Positions 1-9,375 of a stretch of DNA of 64,000 nucleotides are shown piece by piece. Source of the stretch: Flavobacterium ajazii (GTDB taxonomy: Bacteria > Bacteroidota > Bacteroidia > Flavobacteriales > Flavobacteriaceae). The stretch is taken from contig NZ_JAAEHL010000008.1 of assembly GCF_010614725.1 (NCBI RefSeq), positions 62,001-126,000 of the forward strand. The letters are read 5' to 3'. The position numbers were made by a program, and so were the translations under genes. The notes beneath the pieces are model-generated. The model made no database searches. It was not told the origin of the DNA and worked only from the letters and a program-made list of their open reading frames with translations. Each line of letters begins with the position of its first letter. Positions within the stretch are counted from its first letter, which is position 1.

Positions 1-129
1 TTTTTTGAAAGAAAGTGTTTAGGGATGTCTTATTATTTTTTACTTTTTTGACAAAATCAAATCAGGTTAAGATTAAAAAGTACAATAATAATTATATGAA
101 AAATGATAATTTACATGCCCAGTAATTAG

Positions 130-159
130 TTGAAATAATTATCGGTAAATTTATTTTTG
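130..159 (+). promoter_or_regulatory. Bacteroidota-type promoter of the GH2 gene
   Basis: A -33 TTG at 130-132 is followed after 19 bp by the -7 box TATTTTTG at 152-159, an exact fit to the Bacteroidota consensus TTG-N19-TAnnTTTG. Transcription would start near 165, leaving a leader of only about 13 nt before the ATG at 178. It is therefore likely to drive the GH2 gene and possibly the following glycosidase genes. The rest of 1-177 is AT-rich and shows no gene. Confidence 0.6.
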
Positions 160-177
160 AACTAATCAAAACAAAAG

Positions 178-2652
178 ATGAAACATTTGAATTTTTTAAA
201 GACATTGCCAATTTTGGGACTTTTTGTAGTTTTTAGCTGCAATAAAAAAAATACTGATTTTGAAAACAGAAAAGTCTCTTTTAATTCAGACTGGAGCTTT
301 CATCTTAACGATAGTATCGTCGATAAAGATACCATCGGAGCATCCACAAAATGGAGAACTTTAGACGTTCCTCACGATTGGAGTATCGAAGGAAAATTTA
401 ATGAAAAAAGTTCTGCAGGTTATGGCGGAGGATCACTTGACGGAGGTTTAGGCTGGTACAAAAAAACATTTAAAGTTGCTGCAGAAGACAGCACAAAAAT
501 AACTTCAATCACTTTTGACGGTGTTTACAAAAACAGCGAAGTCTGGGTAAACGGGCATTATTTAGGAAAACGTCCAAACGGATATATTGGTTTTCAATAT
601 GAAATTTCTCCATATTTAAATTACGGAGACAAAAACAACGAAATAATTGTTAAGGTTGACAATTCAAAACAACCCAATTCACGCTGGTATTCGGGTTCAG
701 GAATTTTTAGAAATGTCTGGCTTGAAACAACCGATAAACTTCATGTAGGACAATGGGGAACATATATTACAACTCCAAAAGTTACTGCAGAAAAAGCTTC
801 TGTAAGTATTGAAACAACAATTAAAAATCAATACAAAGAAGGTAAAAAAGCAAAAGTAACGACAACTATTTTTAAAGATGATACCAAAGTAACATCGGTT
901 ACTCAAGATATAACGATTAACGCCGACGAAAACCAAACTCTGAATCAATCGGCAGAAGTTGAAAATCCAATTTTATGGTCAGACGAAAAACCTGAATTGT
1001 ACACAGCAGTTACCGAAATTTCGCTTGACGATAAAATCATTGACCAATACAAAACCACTTTTGGAATCAGAGATTTTAAATTTGATTTGAACAAAGGTTT
1101 TATTTTGAATGGAAAACAAGTCAAAATAAAAGGAGTTTGCATGCACCATGATTTAGGTCCTTTGGGGTCTGCAATAAATACTCGTGCCATCGAACGCCAG
1201 TTAGAGATTATGAAAGAAATGGGAGTAAACGGAATCCGAACTTCTCATAATCCGCCTGCCCCTGAACTTTTGGATCTTTGTGATAAAATGGGTTTCATTG
1301 TCATGGATGAAGCTTTTGATATGTGGAAACAAAACAAAACGAAATATGATTATGCAAATGATTGGGATAAATGGCATAAACAAGATCTAATCGATCAATT
1401 GCTTCGCGACCGAAATCATACTAGTATTTTTATGTGGAGCATTGGAAATGAAATTCCGGAACAATGCAATGAAACAGGTATCGAAATTGCAAAAGAATTA
1501 GTGGCGATTACTCGTGAATATGATAAAACTAGACCAATTACTGCAGGAATGAATCCGCCAGTAAATATGAATATTGATGATGTGACTTTGCAATTTGAGA
1601 AAAAGAATGTTTCAATTAATCCACTTGCCGGATCTGGAGTTTTAGATTTAATCGGATACAATTATGCGCATCAGACTTTTGAACATCATTTGCAAAACTT
1701 CCCGAAAACCCCTTTCATAGCAACCGAAACAACTTCAGGTTTGCAAACTAGAGGTTATTATGACGCGGTTTCAGACACCATCAAAAAATGGCCGGTTAGT
1801 TGGGATAAAAAATTTGAAGGAGGAAATCCTGGAAATACAGTTTCAGCTTACGATCAGGTACAGACACCTTGGGGATCTACGCATGAGGCGACTTGGAAAA
1901 TCATTAAAAAACACGATTTCTTAGCTGGAATGTACGTTTGGACAGGTTTCGATTACATCGGAGAACCAACTCCATACGAATGGCCATCGGTAAGTTCATA
2001 TTTCGGAATTGTCGATTTAGCCGGTTTCCCGAAAGATGTGTATTATATGTACCAAAGCGAATGGACAGATAAAACCGTTCTTCATATTTTCCCACATTGG
2101 AATTGGAAAGTTGGACAAACGGTTGACGTTTGGGCTTACTATAATAAAGCCGATGAGGTAGAGCTTTTCGTAAACGGAAAATCGGTTGGAAAAAGAAGTA
2201 AAAAAGGAGATGATTTACACGTCATGTGGAGAATTCCTTTTGAAGCAGGAACTCTAAAAGCAGTTTCTCGTAAAGATGGAAAAGTGGTTTTAGAAAAAGA
2301 AATCAAAACGGCTGGAGATCCTTCGCAATTGAAATTAACCGCTGATAGAAGTACCATCAAAGCTGATAAAAATGATTTGTCATTTATTACCGTTAATATT
2401 TTAGACGAGAAAGGAACGTTAGTACCCAATGCGAATAACGAAATTAATTTCTCTTTAAAAGGAAACGGAAAAATCGTAGGTGTTTGTAGCGGAGATCCAG
2501 TTAGTCATGAATCGTACAAAGGAAATAAACATACGGCTTTGGCTGGAAAATGTTTGGTCGTTGTACAATCTGGAGATAAATCTGGAAGATTGGAATTAAC
2601 CGCAAAATCAAACGGATTGAAACAATCGACAATTGTAATTACAGCTGAATAA
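178..2652 (+). CDS. GH2 family beta-galactosidase-like lipoprotein
   Basis: This is an exo-acting glycoside hydrolase, probably a beta-galactosidase removing galactose from xyloglucan side chains. A lipoprotein signal ends at the lipobox before Cys21, so the enzyme is membrane anchored. The order is GH2 N-terminal sandwich (about 30-185), Ig-like domain (195-300), TIM barrel (302-600), a DUF4982-like domain (about 628-700) and a C-terminal Ig-like domain. The acid/base is Glu425 in SIGNE and the nucleophile Glu517 in ATETTSG. It is the first gene of the glycan locus in view and has its own promoter (130-159). Beta-galactosidase is preferred, but GH2 also holds glucuronidases, mannosidases and arabinosidases, so specificity is inferred from neighbours. 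Confidence 0.85.
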   Translation: MKHLNFLKTLPILGLFVVFSCNKKNTDFENRKVSFNSDWSFHLNDSIVDKDTIGASTKWRTLDVPHDWSIEGKFNEKSSAGYGGGSLDGGLGWYKKTFKVAAEDSTKITSITFDGVYKNSEVWVNGHYLGKRPNGYIGFQYEISPYLNYGDKNNEIIVKVDNSKQPNSRWYSGSGIFRNVWLETTDKLHVGQWGTYITTPKVTAEKASVSIETTIKNQYKEGKKAKVTTTIFKDDTKVTSVTQDITINADENQTLNQSAEVENPILWSDEKPELYTAVTEISLDDKIIDQYKTTFGIRDFKFDLNKGFILNGKQVKIKGVCMHHDLGPLGSAINTRAIERQLEIMKEMGVNGIRTSHNPPAPELLDLCDKMGFIVMDEAFDMWKQNKTKYDYANDWDKWHKQDLIDQLLRDRNHTSIFMWSIGNEIPEQCNETGIEIAKELVAITREYDKTRPITAGMNPPVNMNIDDVTLQFEKKNVSINPLAGSGVLDLIGYNYAHQTFEHHLQNFPKTPFIATETTSGLQTRGYYDAVSDTIKKWPVSWDKKFEGGNPGNTVSAYDQVQTPWGSTHEATWKIIKKHDFLAGMYVWTGFDYIGEPTPYEWPSVSSYFGIVDLAGFPKDVYYMYQSEWTDKTVLHIFPHWNWKVGQTVDVWAYYNKADEVELFVNGKSVGKRSKKGDDLHVMWRIPFEAGTLKAVSRKDGKVVLEKEIKTAGDPSQLKLTADRSTIKADKNDLSFITVNILDEKGTLVPNANNEINFSLKGNGKIVGVCSGDPVSHESYKGNKHTALAGKCLVVVQSGDKSGRLELTAKSNGLKQSTIVITAE

Positions 2653-2672
2653 TTTTTGAAATTTTAAATATA

Positions 2673-2758
2673 GCCACAGATTAAAAGGATTAAAAAGATT
2701 TAAATCTGCGAGAGAAAAAAAAGAAAAAAAATCCTTTCGAATCCTTTTAATCTGTGGC
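2673..2758. repeat. Intergenic 19-bp perfect inverted repeat
   Basis: The arms at 2673-2691 (GCCACAGATTAAAAGGATT) and 2740-2758 are perfect reverse complements separated by an A/G-rich spacer. They fill the gap between the GH2 and GH31 genes. Closely related arms recur at about 5420-5470 and 7563-7752, so this is a dispersed Flavobacterium-type repeat rather than a gene-specific operator. As RNA it could form a long hairpin that stabilises or attenuates the polycistronic message. Confidence 0.7.
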
Positions 2759-2778
2759 AAAAAAATAAAAACTAACCC

Positions 2779-5178
2779 ATGAAAAACTCACAATTAACCG
2801 CATTAGTTTCTGCTTTTGTTTTGGGATTTCTAGCTGTGCCAAAAGCGACTGCACAAATTCAAAATGCAGATGTGCTGAACGCACCAATCGATATCAGTAA
2901 AGATTTTCAGAACTATCTGAACACTTTTTATTTTGCAGACGAATTGGCTTCTTTTGATCCTGCAACAGGAAAAGGAACAATCAAATACCTGCGATACAAT
3001 TATAAAACGCGTCAGGCTTTCAACAACATGATGATGAAACCGGATGTGGAAAAAGCAAACGAATTTCCAACGACAGAATACGCAGAATCTCCTGTTCTGC
3101 CATTCGAAATTCAGTTTGTATCGGATAGAACAGTTCGTATCAAAACGACCTCTGGTCCTCAGTTTCATCCTCAGGCAGCATCTTTAATGTTGGTTGATGG
3201 CGTTGCACCAAATCATCCGGAATTATGGAAATATGCTAAAATCGAAGGCGGTCACAGCTATACAAGCAAACACGGAAAAGTGGAGATTTTGACAAAACCT
3301 TGGCATGTTAAAATTTACGATGAAAAAGGAAAAATGCTGACAAGCACACTTCACGATACCGATTTTAAAAATACCTATACCCCAACGCTTCCGTTTTCTT
3401 ATGTTCGCAGAAACAGCGATTATTCAAGAAGTATGGGCGCGGCTTTCAGTTTAGAACCAGACGAAAAAATATTTGGTTGCGGTGAATCATTTACACAATT
3501 CAACAAACGCGGTTCAAAAGTAGTTTTATGGACAGATGATGCAAACGGAATCCAAAACGAAACCATGTACAAACCAATTCCGTTTTACATGAGTAGCCGT
3601 GGTTATGGAGTTTTCATGCACCATTCAACACCAATTACGGTTGATTTTGGAAAATACTTTTCAAGTGCCAACGAAATGTACATTGGAGATGATGAAGCCG
3701 ATTTGTTTTTCTTTATCGGAGAGCCAAAAGAAATTTTAGATCAGTACACGAATCTGACAGGAAAAGCTGCTATGCCGCCACTTTGGTCTTTCGGTTTCTG
3801 GATGAGCCGTATTACGTATTTCTCAGAAAAAGAAGGAAGAGATGTTGCGAGAGATTTGCGTAAATACAAAATCCCAACAGACGTAATTCACTTTGATACA
3901 GGCTGGTTTGATGTAGATTGGAGAAACAACTATGAGTTTGCAAAGTCTCGTTTCCCTGACGCTACAAAAATGATGGCTGATTTAAAGAAAGACGGATTTC
4001 AAGTTTGTTTATGGCAGTTGCCTTATTTCACACCAAAGAATACTTTGTTCCCTGAAATTATGGATAAAAACTTAGCCGTAAGAGACAGAAAAGGAAATCT
4101 TCCTTACGAAGATGCGGTTTTAGATTTCTCAAATCCTGAAACAATTTCTTGGTACCAAGGAAAATTGAAAAAGTTATTTGATGAAGGAGTTGCAGTTTTC
4201 AAAGTAGATTTTGGAGAAGCAGCACCGCCAGACGGAATTTACCATTCGGGAAGAACGGGTTTCTATGAGCATAATTTATACCCATTACGTTACAATAAAG
4301 CGGTTGCAGAAATCACTCAGAAAGAAAAAGGTTATACTTTAATCTGGGCAAGAAGTACCTGGGCAGGATCGCAGCGTTATCCGTTACATTGGGGAGGAGA
4401 TGCCGAAACTTCAAACGGAGCAATGTCGGCAGAATTACGCGGCGGACTTTCTTTAGGTCTAAGCGGATTCAGTTTCTGGAGTCATGACGTTGGAGGTTTT
4501 GCAACAAAATCACCTGAGAATTTATACAGAAGATGGGCGCCTTTCGGAATGTTTACTTCACACGTAAGAAGCCACGGAGAACCGCCTCGCGAACCTTGGT
4601 TGTACAGCAAAGAATTTTTAGAAGGATTTAGAAAAGCTGATAATATGCGTTACGAATTAATGCCATATATCTACGCTCAGGCAAAAGAAAGTTCTCAAAA
4701 AGGACTGCCAATGATGCGCGCTCTTTTTGTAGAATATCCAAATGATCCGGGAGCTTGGTTGGTTGATAACGAATATTTATTTGGATCAAGTATGTTGGTA
4801 GCACCGCTTTTTGAAGAAGTAGAAGAAAGAGACGTTTACCTTCCGGAAGGAACCTGGATCGATTATCAAACAAAAAAAGTGTACCAATCTGGGTGGCATA
4901 AAATCAAAGCGGGTGAAGTGCCAATTGTAGTTTTAGTAAAAGACGGAACAGCGATTCCACATATCGGTTTAGCACAGTCTACAAAAGATATGGATTGGAG
5001 CAAATTGACTTTAAAAGTATTTGTAAGCGACAAAACCACTTCGGCAGCAGCCAAAGTATTTTTACCAGAAGGCGATGCAGTTCAAGAAATAAAAGTGAAC
5101 AAAAACGGAAACAGTTTTGAAGTAGCTGCAAATCCATTAAACGGAAAAACCACTTTTAAAACTGAGTGGGCAAAATAA
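2779..5178 (+). CDS. GH31 alpha-xylosidase/alpha-glucosidase
   Basis: This retaining alpha-glycosidase most likely removes the alpha-1,6-xylose at the non-reducing end of xyloglucan oligosaccharides. A cleavable signal peptide of about 26 residues ends in a TAQ motif, which suggests a periplasmic enzyme. An N-terminal beta-sandwich (about 100-325) precedes the TIM barrel (330-660) and C-terminal beta domains. The nucleophile Asp477 lies in KVDFGE, the YicI/xylosidase form of the motif, and the acid/base is Asp541 in GGDAE. The length of 799 aa is normal. The gaps on both sides carry inverted repeats. The KVDFGE signature and the GH5/GH95 neighbours favour alpha-xylosidase over alpha-glucosidase. 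Confidence 0.88.
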   Translation: MKNSQLTALVSAFVLGFLAVPKATAQIQNADVLNAPIDISKDFQNYLNTFYFADELASFDPATGKGTIKYLRYNYKTRQAFNNMMMKPDVEKANEFPTTEYAESPVLPFEIQFVSDRTVRIKTTSGPQFHPQAASLMLVDGVAPNHPELWKYAKIEGGHSYTSKHGKVEILTKPWHVKIYDEKGKMLTSTLHDTDFKNTYTPTLPFSYVRRNSDYSRSMGAAFSLEPDEKIFGCGESFTQFNKRGSKVVLWTDDANGIQNETMYKPIPFYMSSRGYGVFMHHSTPITVDFGKYFSSANEMYIGDDEADLFFFIGEPKEILDQYTNLTGKAAMPPLWSFGFWMSRITYFSEKEGRDVARDLRKYKIPTDVIHFDTGWFDVDWRNNYEFAKSRFPDATKMMADLKKDGFQVCLWQLPYFTPKNTLFPEIMDKNLAVRDRKGNLPYEDAVLDFSNPETISWYQGKLKKLFDEGVAVFKVDFGEAAPPDGIYHSGRTGFYEHNLYPLRYNKAVAEITQKEKGYTLIWARSTWAGSQRYPLHWGGDAETSNGAMSAELRGGLSLGLSGFSFWSHDVGGFATKSPENLYRRWAPFGMFTSHVRSHGEPPREPWLYSKEFLEGFRKADNMRYELMPYIYAQAKESSQKGLPMMRALFVEYPNDPGAWLVDNEYLFGSSMLVAPLFEEVEERDVYLPEGTWIDYQTKKVYQSGWHKIKAGEVPIVVLVKDGTAIPHIGLAQSTKDMDWSKLTLKVFVSDKTTSAAAKVFLPEGDAVQEIKVNKNGNSFEVAANPLNGKTTFKTEWAK

Positions 5179-5489
5179 AAAATAGTTTGCCAAAGATTGC
5201 ACAGATTAAAAGGATTAAAAATTGAGGATTAAAAATCTGCTTAAATCTGTTGAATCTGCGTGAAAAAAAATATTTAAACACATAGAAACATAGTCTTTGT
5301 TTGTGAATAAAGAAAGCAAAAAGAAACTAGTTTCTAACACATAGAAAAGCTATGTGAATTTAAACAAGTGAAACGCCTTTTTTAAGTTTCCAAAGAGCTA
5401 TGATTCTATGTGTTTAAAAAATATAGCCACAGTTTTAAAATTCATTTAATCCTTTAAATCTGTAGCTAAAAAAATATAATTCCAAAAAC
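5179..5489. repeat. Repeat-filled intergenic region between GH31 and GH97 genes
   Basis: No gene is seen in this 311-bp gap. It holds degenerate copies of the ACAGATTAAAAGGATT repeat family (about 5197-5265). An inverted repeat has perfect 13-bp arms at 5275-5287 and 5404-5416 (TAAACACATAGAA and its complement). A further imperfect pair, GCCACAG ... CTGTAGC, lies at about 5426-5468. No promoter with both -33 and -7 boxes was found, so the region looks like stacked palindromic elements inside an operon. Confidence 0.65.
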
Positions 5490-7496
5490 ATGAAAAACTA
5501 TCTAATTCTTCCAGCCGTACTGTTTTCAATAGCAGTTGGCTACAGTCAAAAAACAAAAAACGCTTACGAACTGGCATCGCCAAACGGACAAAATAAAATC
5601 AAATTTGAGCTGGTAAAAAATGCTCCAAAATACGCAGTTTCTCACGGAAAGACAGAAGTGATTTCTCCGTCTGATATGGGATTTGTATTGAAAGGAAACG
5701 AAGACTTAAGTTCAAATTTTGAAATAAAAGGAGCCAAGACTTCTACGTTTGACGAGACTTGGGAACAAGTTTGGGGAGAAAAGAAAAACATCAGAAATCA
5801 CTACAATCAATTGGTGGTTGATTTAGAGCAAAAAACAGGAAACAAAAGAAAATTACAGATTCAGTTTCGTGCTTTTGACGATGGAGTAGCTTTTAGATAC
5901 GTTTATCCAAAACAAAATGTAAAAGACAGTATTTTCATCATGGATGAAAAAACGACTTTCAACCTAAAAGAAGACGGAAAAGCATGGTGGATTCCTGCAA
6001 ACCGACCAGATCGTGATGAATATTTATTTAAAGATGCGCCAGTAAGTACATTAGATACGGTTTTAACTCCATTAACAATCGAAAGTAAAAGCGGATTGGC
6101 TTTGAGTTTTCACGAAGCAAACCTGGTAGATTTTGCCAGTATGACTTTGGTTAATAATAAAGGAACAGAATTAAAATCAGATCTTGTGCCTTGGGCAGAT
6201 GGTGTAAAAGTTCGCGTAAAAGATTCGTTTACATCTTCTTGGAGAACAATTCAAATTGGAAATAATCCAGGAGAATTGATTACTTCTTACTTGGTTTTAA
6301 ACTTAAACGAACCAAACAAATTAAAAAACACAAACAGTTATTTCAAACCATACAAATATTTAGGAATTTGGTGGGGAATGCACATCGGAAAATATACTTT
6401 CTGGGAAAGCGACAAACAAGGCGCAACGACAAAACACGCCGAAGAGTATATTGATTTTACTGCAAAAGAAGGTTTCCACCATTTACTGATCGAAGGCTGG
6501 AACAAAGGCTGGACGCCAGCTTGGTATGAAAACCGTATGCACATGTTCAGCTTCACGAAAAGTGCTGACAATTTCGACTTAGAAAAAGTAGTGGAGTACG
6601 GAAAGAAAAACAATGTTGAATTAATCGGTTACCACGAAACAGGTTCCAACTTAATTAACTATTTAAAAGAAGTTGACGAAGGTTTTGCTTTGTACAAAAA
6701 ACTAGGAATCCACACAGTCAAAATTGGGCATGTAGGTTCTAAACTGAATATGAAACAAATGCACTTCGGGCAATTTGGAGTAAACTATTTCAGATACATT
6801 TTAGAAAAAGCAGCGCAATATGATTTAGCCGTTTTATATCATGAATCAATTAAAGATACAGGAGAAAGAAGAACTTTCCCAAACATGGTTTCGAGAGAAG
6901 CAGCACGTGGACAAGAATATAACGCTTGGAGCGAAGGAAATCCGCCAAACCATTTGACTATTATTCCTTTTACAAGATTACTTTCTGGTCCAATGGATTT
7001 TACGCCTGGAATTTTTGATGTTGAGGTAAAACAAGGTTATCCAGGAAAAAGAATTCAGGGTACTGTGGGGCAGCAATTGGCATTGTATGTGGCGCTTTAC
7101 TCTCCAATTCAAATGTTGGCAGATCTTCCTGAAAACTACGAAGGAAAACCTGCTTTACAATTCTTAAAAGATGTTCCAACAGATTGGGAAGACACTAAAA
7201 TCTTAGAAGGAAAAATTGGTGAATACATTACAACAGCAAGAAAAGACAGAAACAGTGCTGATTGGTATTTAGGAACTTTGACTAATGAAAAAACAAGAAA
7301 TGTAGAGGTTTCATTATCATTCTTAGATCCAAATGCCACTTACGAAGCACAGATTTATGTCGATGCAGAAGGAACAGATCAAACACATAATCCGGAAGCA
7401 GTGGCCATTTCGAAAAAAACGGTAAAAACTTCGGATAAATTGCAATTGAAATTAGGAGGAGCTGGCGGTGGAGCAGTAAGATTCAAGAAATTATAA
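5490..7496 (+). CDS. GH97 alpha-glycosidase, SusB-like inverting type
   Basis: This is a calcium-dependent alpha-glycoside hydrolase of family 97, probably periplasmic, with a signal peptide ending near Gln20. The family has inverting (SusB) and retaining (alpha-galactosidase) branches. Three glutamates stand at 383 (HETGSN), 452 (YHES) and 476 (GQEY). Their spacing of 69 and 24 residues is the same as that of SusB Glu439/Glu508/Glu532, which places this enzyme in the inverting alpha-glucoside branch. The length of 668 aa is somewhat shorter than SusB. A GH97 is not a standard part of xyloglucan loci. It may trim alpha-glucosyl or alpha-galactosyl residues of a companion glycan. Confidence 0.85.
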   Translation: MKNYLILPAVLFSIAVGYSQKTKNAYELASPNGQNKIKFELVKNAPKYAVSHGKTEVISPSDMGFVLKGNEDLSSNFEIKGAKTSTFDETWEQVWGEKKNIRNHYNQLVVDLEQKTGNKRKLQIQFRAFDDGVAFRYVYPKQNVKDSIFIMDEKTTFNLKEDGKAWWIPANRPDRDEYLFKDAPVSTLDTVLTPLTIESKSGLALSFHEANLVDFASMTLVNNKGTELKSDLVPWADGVKVRVKDSFTSSWRTIQIGNNPGELITSYLVLNLNEPNKLKNTNSYFKPYKYLGIWWGMHIGKYTFWESDKQGATTKHAEEYIDFTAKEGFHHLLIEGWNKGWTPAWYENRMHMFSFTKSADNFDLEKVVEYGKKNNVELIGYHETGSNLINYLKEVDEGFALYKKLGIHTVKIGHVGSKLNMKQMHFGQFGVNYFRYILEKAAQYDLAVLYHESIKDTGERRTFPNMVSREAARGQEYNAWSEGNPPNHLTIIPFTRLLSGPMDFTPGIFDVEVKQGYPGKRIQGTVGQQLALYVALYSPIQMLADLPENYEGKPALQFLKDVPTDWEDTKILEGKIGEYITTARKDRNSADWYLGTLTNEKTRNVEVSLSFLDPNATYEAQIYVDAEGTDQTHNPEAVAISKKTVKTSDKLQLKLGGAGGGAVRFKKL

Positions 7497-7516
7497 TCCA
7501 CAAAGATTTTCTGTAG

Positions 7517-7536
7517 AGACGCACTGCAGTGCGTCT
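7517..7536. repeat. REP-like perfect palindrome
   Basis: The 20-bp perfect palindrome AGACGCACTGCAGTGCGTCT lies just after the GH97 stop codon. It begins with the same GTAGAGACG head as the REP copies near the RAYT transposase (16577, 18483, 18773) and so probably belongs to the same family with a different stem. Confidence 0.65.
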
Positions 7537-7556
7537 AACATATAGTTAGAAAATAA

Positions 7557-7756
7557 AATATTTAGTCACAGATTAAAATGATTAAAAAGATTTTTATGTT
7601 CTCGCAGATTTAGCAGATAACGCAGATTTTTTATTCTAATTCTGTGTAAATAAAATATGCACACAGTTTAAAAAGATTTAAATCTGCATGATCTGCTAAA
7701 TCTGCGAGAGTAAAAAAAGAAAAAAATCCTTTCGAATTCTTTTAATCTGTGGCAAA
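7557..7756. repeat. Composite intergenic inverted repeats before the GH39 gene
   Basis: The gap between the GH97 and GH39 genes contains nested copies of the CACAGATTAAAA / TTTTAATCTGTG and GCAGATTTAGCAGAT / ATCTGCTAAATCTGC arms. Part of the right half (a GCGAGAG head, then an A/G-rich stretch and AATCCTTTCGAAT) nearly repeats the block before the GH31 gene at about 2708-2758. No gene or full promoter is seen. Confidence 0.6.
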
Positions 7757-7779
7757 AAAATAAATAAAACCATTTCCAG

Positions 7780-9336
7780 ATGAAAAAACTTTTAATAGCA
7801 GCAGTTTTATTTAGTTCAGTCCATTTGATGGCACAAAACCGAACGATAAAAGTGGATTATAAAAAAGAAGCAGGAAAATTAAACACCATGTTCAAAGAAT
7901 GCATTGGAGCTGGAAGAGCAAATGAAGGTCTTCGTGCAGACTGGCAGCAGCAATTGAGATTGGTAAAAAAAGAATGCGATTTTAAATACATCCGTTTTCA
8001 TGGTTTATTGACCGATGACATGGCAGTTTACCGTGAAGACGAAAAAGGAAATCCAGAGTACAATTACCAATATGTAGACGTTTTGTTCGATTACATTGTG
8101 AGTCTGAAAATGAGACCATTTGTAGAATTAGGTTTTATGCCGAATGCTTTGGCGAGCGGAAAAGAAACTATTTTTTGGTGGAAAGGAAATGTAACGCCTC
8201 CGAAGGATTATAAGAAATGGGAAGATTTAATTAAAAACTTAACCCAGCATTTCATAGAAAGATACGGAGCAGAAGAAGTAAAAACATGGTATTTTGAAGT
8301 TTGGAACGAACCGAATTTATCACCGGGATTTTGGACAGGAACGCAGACAGAATATTTTAAATTATATGAATATAGCGCTCGCGCAATAAAAAGTGTAAAC
8401 AAAGCTTATAAAGTCGGCGGCCCTGCAACAGCAGGAGCGGCTTGGGTTCCTGAAACAATTGATTTTTGTGCAAAAAACAATGTGCCAATGGATTTTGTTT
8501 CAACACATACTTATGGTGTAAAACATGGATACTTGGATGAATTTGGGACTTCAGGAACGATTTTAAGTCAGGATGAATTCAGCGTAAGCGGCGATATTTT
8601 AAATTCAAGAAAACAAATTGCAGCTTCGGCAAAACCAAATTTAGAATTGCATTATACAGAATGGAGTACCTCGTATACGCCAGCAGATCCAATTCATGAC
8701 AGTTATCATTCGGCAGCCTATATTCTGCAAAAAATAAAGCAAGTCGGCAATGCAGCAAACTCAATGTCGTATTGGGTTTTTACGGATATTTTTGAAGAAG
8801 CGGGGCCAAGATTTACACCTTTTCACGGCGGTTTCGGATTACTGAATACACAGGGGATTAAAAAACCGGCTTATTTCGCGTATTATTTTTTAAACAAATT
8901 AGGAGAAACAGAACTGCAAAATACAGATAAAGCTTCATGGGTGACTAAAAATACAAAAGGCGATGTGCAGGTTTTATTGTGGGATTTTACGAATACCCAT
9001 CCGGGAGATAAAGAACTGAATCAAACGTATTACGTAAAAGACCTTCCATCAAAAGAAAAAGGAACAGTAAAAGTGGAAATTGATGAAATGCAGAAAGGAA
9101 AATATCTTTTAGAAATTTATAAAGTGGGTTACAAAGTAAATGACGCTTATGCGGATTATTTAGCGATGAATAAGCCAAGTCAGTTAACGCGCCAGCAGGT
9201 TAATTCAATAAAAGAAAAAAATAACGGCGCGCCAATTTCAACAGAAAAAATAACGATAGGTGTTACGGGAACTTTTAGTAAAAAAATTAACGTGAATGAG
9301 AATGATGTTGTTTTGTTAAATTTTATAAAACAATAA
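7780..9336 (+). CDS. GH39 beta-xylosidase-like hydrolase
   Basis: This retaining exo-glycosidase is of the GH39/clan GH-A fold, with beta-xylosidase as the usual bacterial activity. A signal peptide of about 19 residues ends in MAQ. The acid/base is Glu177 in WNEPNLS and the nucleophile Glu294 in YTEWSTSY, the arrangement expected for GH39. The length of 518 aa is typical, with a C-terminal beta domain after about residue 400. It follows a repeat-filled gap and precedes the GH3 gene by 39 bp. In this locus it may release xylose from side chains or linked xylan. Beta-xylosidase is inferred, as GH39 also includes iduronidases and other activities. Confidence 0.8.
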   Translation: MKKLLIAAVLFSSVHLMAQNRTIKVDYKKEAGKLNTMFKECIGAGRANEGLRADWQQQLRLVKKECDFKYIRFHGLLTDDMAVYREDEKGNPEYNYQYVDVLFDYIVSLKMRPFVELGFMPNALASGKETIFWWKGNVTPPKDYKKWEDLIKNLTQHFIERYGAEEVKTWYFEVWNEPNLSPGFWTGTQTEYFKLYEYSARAIKSVNKAYKVGGPATAGAAWVPETIDFCAKNNVPMDFVSTHTYGVKHGYLDEFGTSGTILSQDEFSVSGDILNSRKQIAASAKPNLELHYTEWSTSYTPADPIHDSYHSAAYILQKIKQVGNAANSMSYWVFTDIFEEAGPRFTPFHGGFGLLNTQGIKKPAYFAYYFLNKLGETELQNTDKASWVTKNTKGDVQVLLWDFTNTHPGDKELNQTYYVKDLPSKEKGTVKVEIDEMQKGKYLLEIYKVGYKVNDAYADYLAMNKPSQLTRQQVNSIKEKNNGAPISTEKITIGVTGTFSKKINVNENDVVLLNFIKQ

Positions 9337-9375
9337 TTAAATAATTGATTTATATACAATTAAAAAAAGCAGGTA

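Noticed and set aside
697-2429. Several antisense reading frames opposite the GH2 gene
   Set aside because: They lie inside a strongly supported + strand gene with intact catalytic motifs, have no family likeness and no promoter; they are shadow frames.
5179-7779. Possible CRISPR array because of repeated units in the glycan locus
   Set aside because: The units are of unequal length and spacing, are inverted rather than direct, and no cas gene is near; they are dispersed intergenic repeats.
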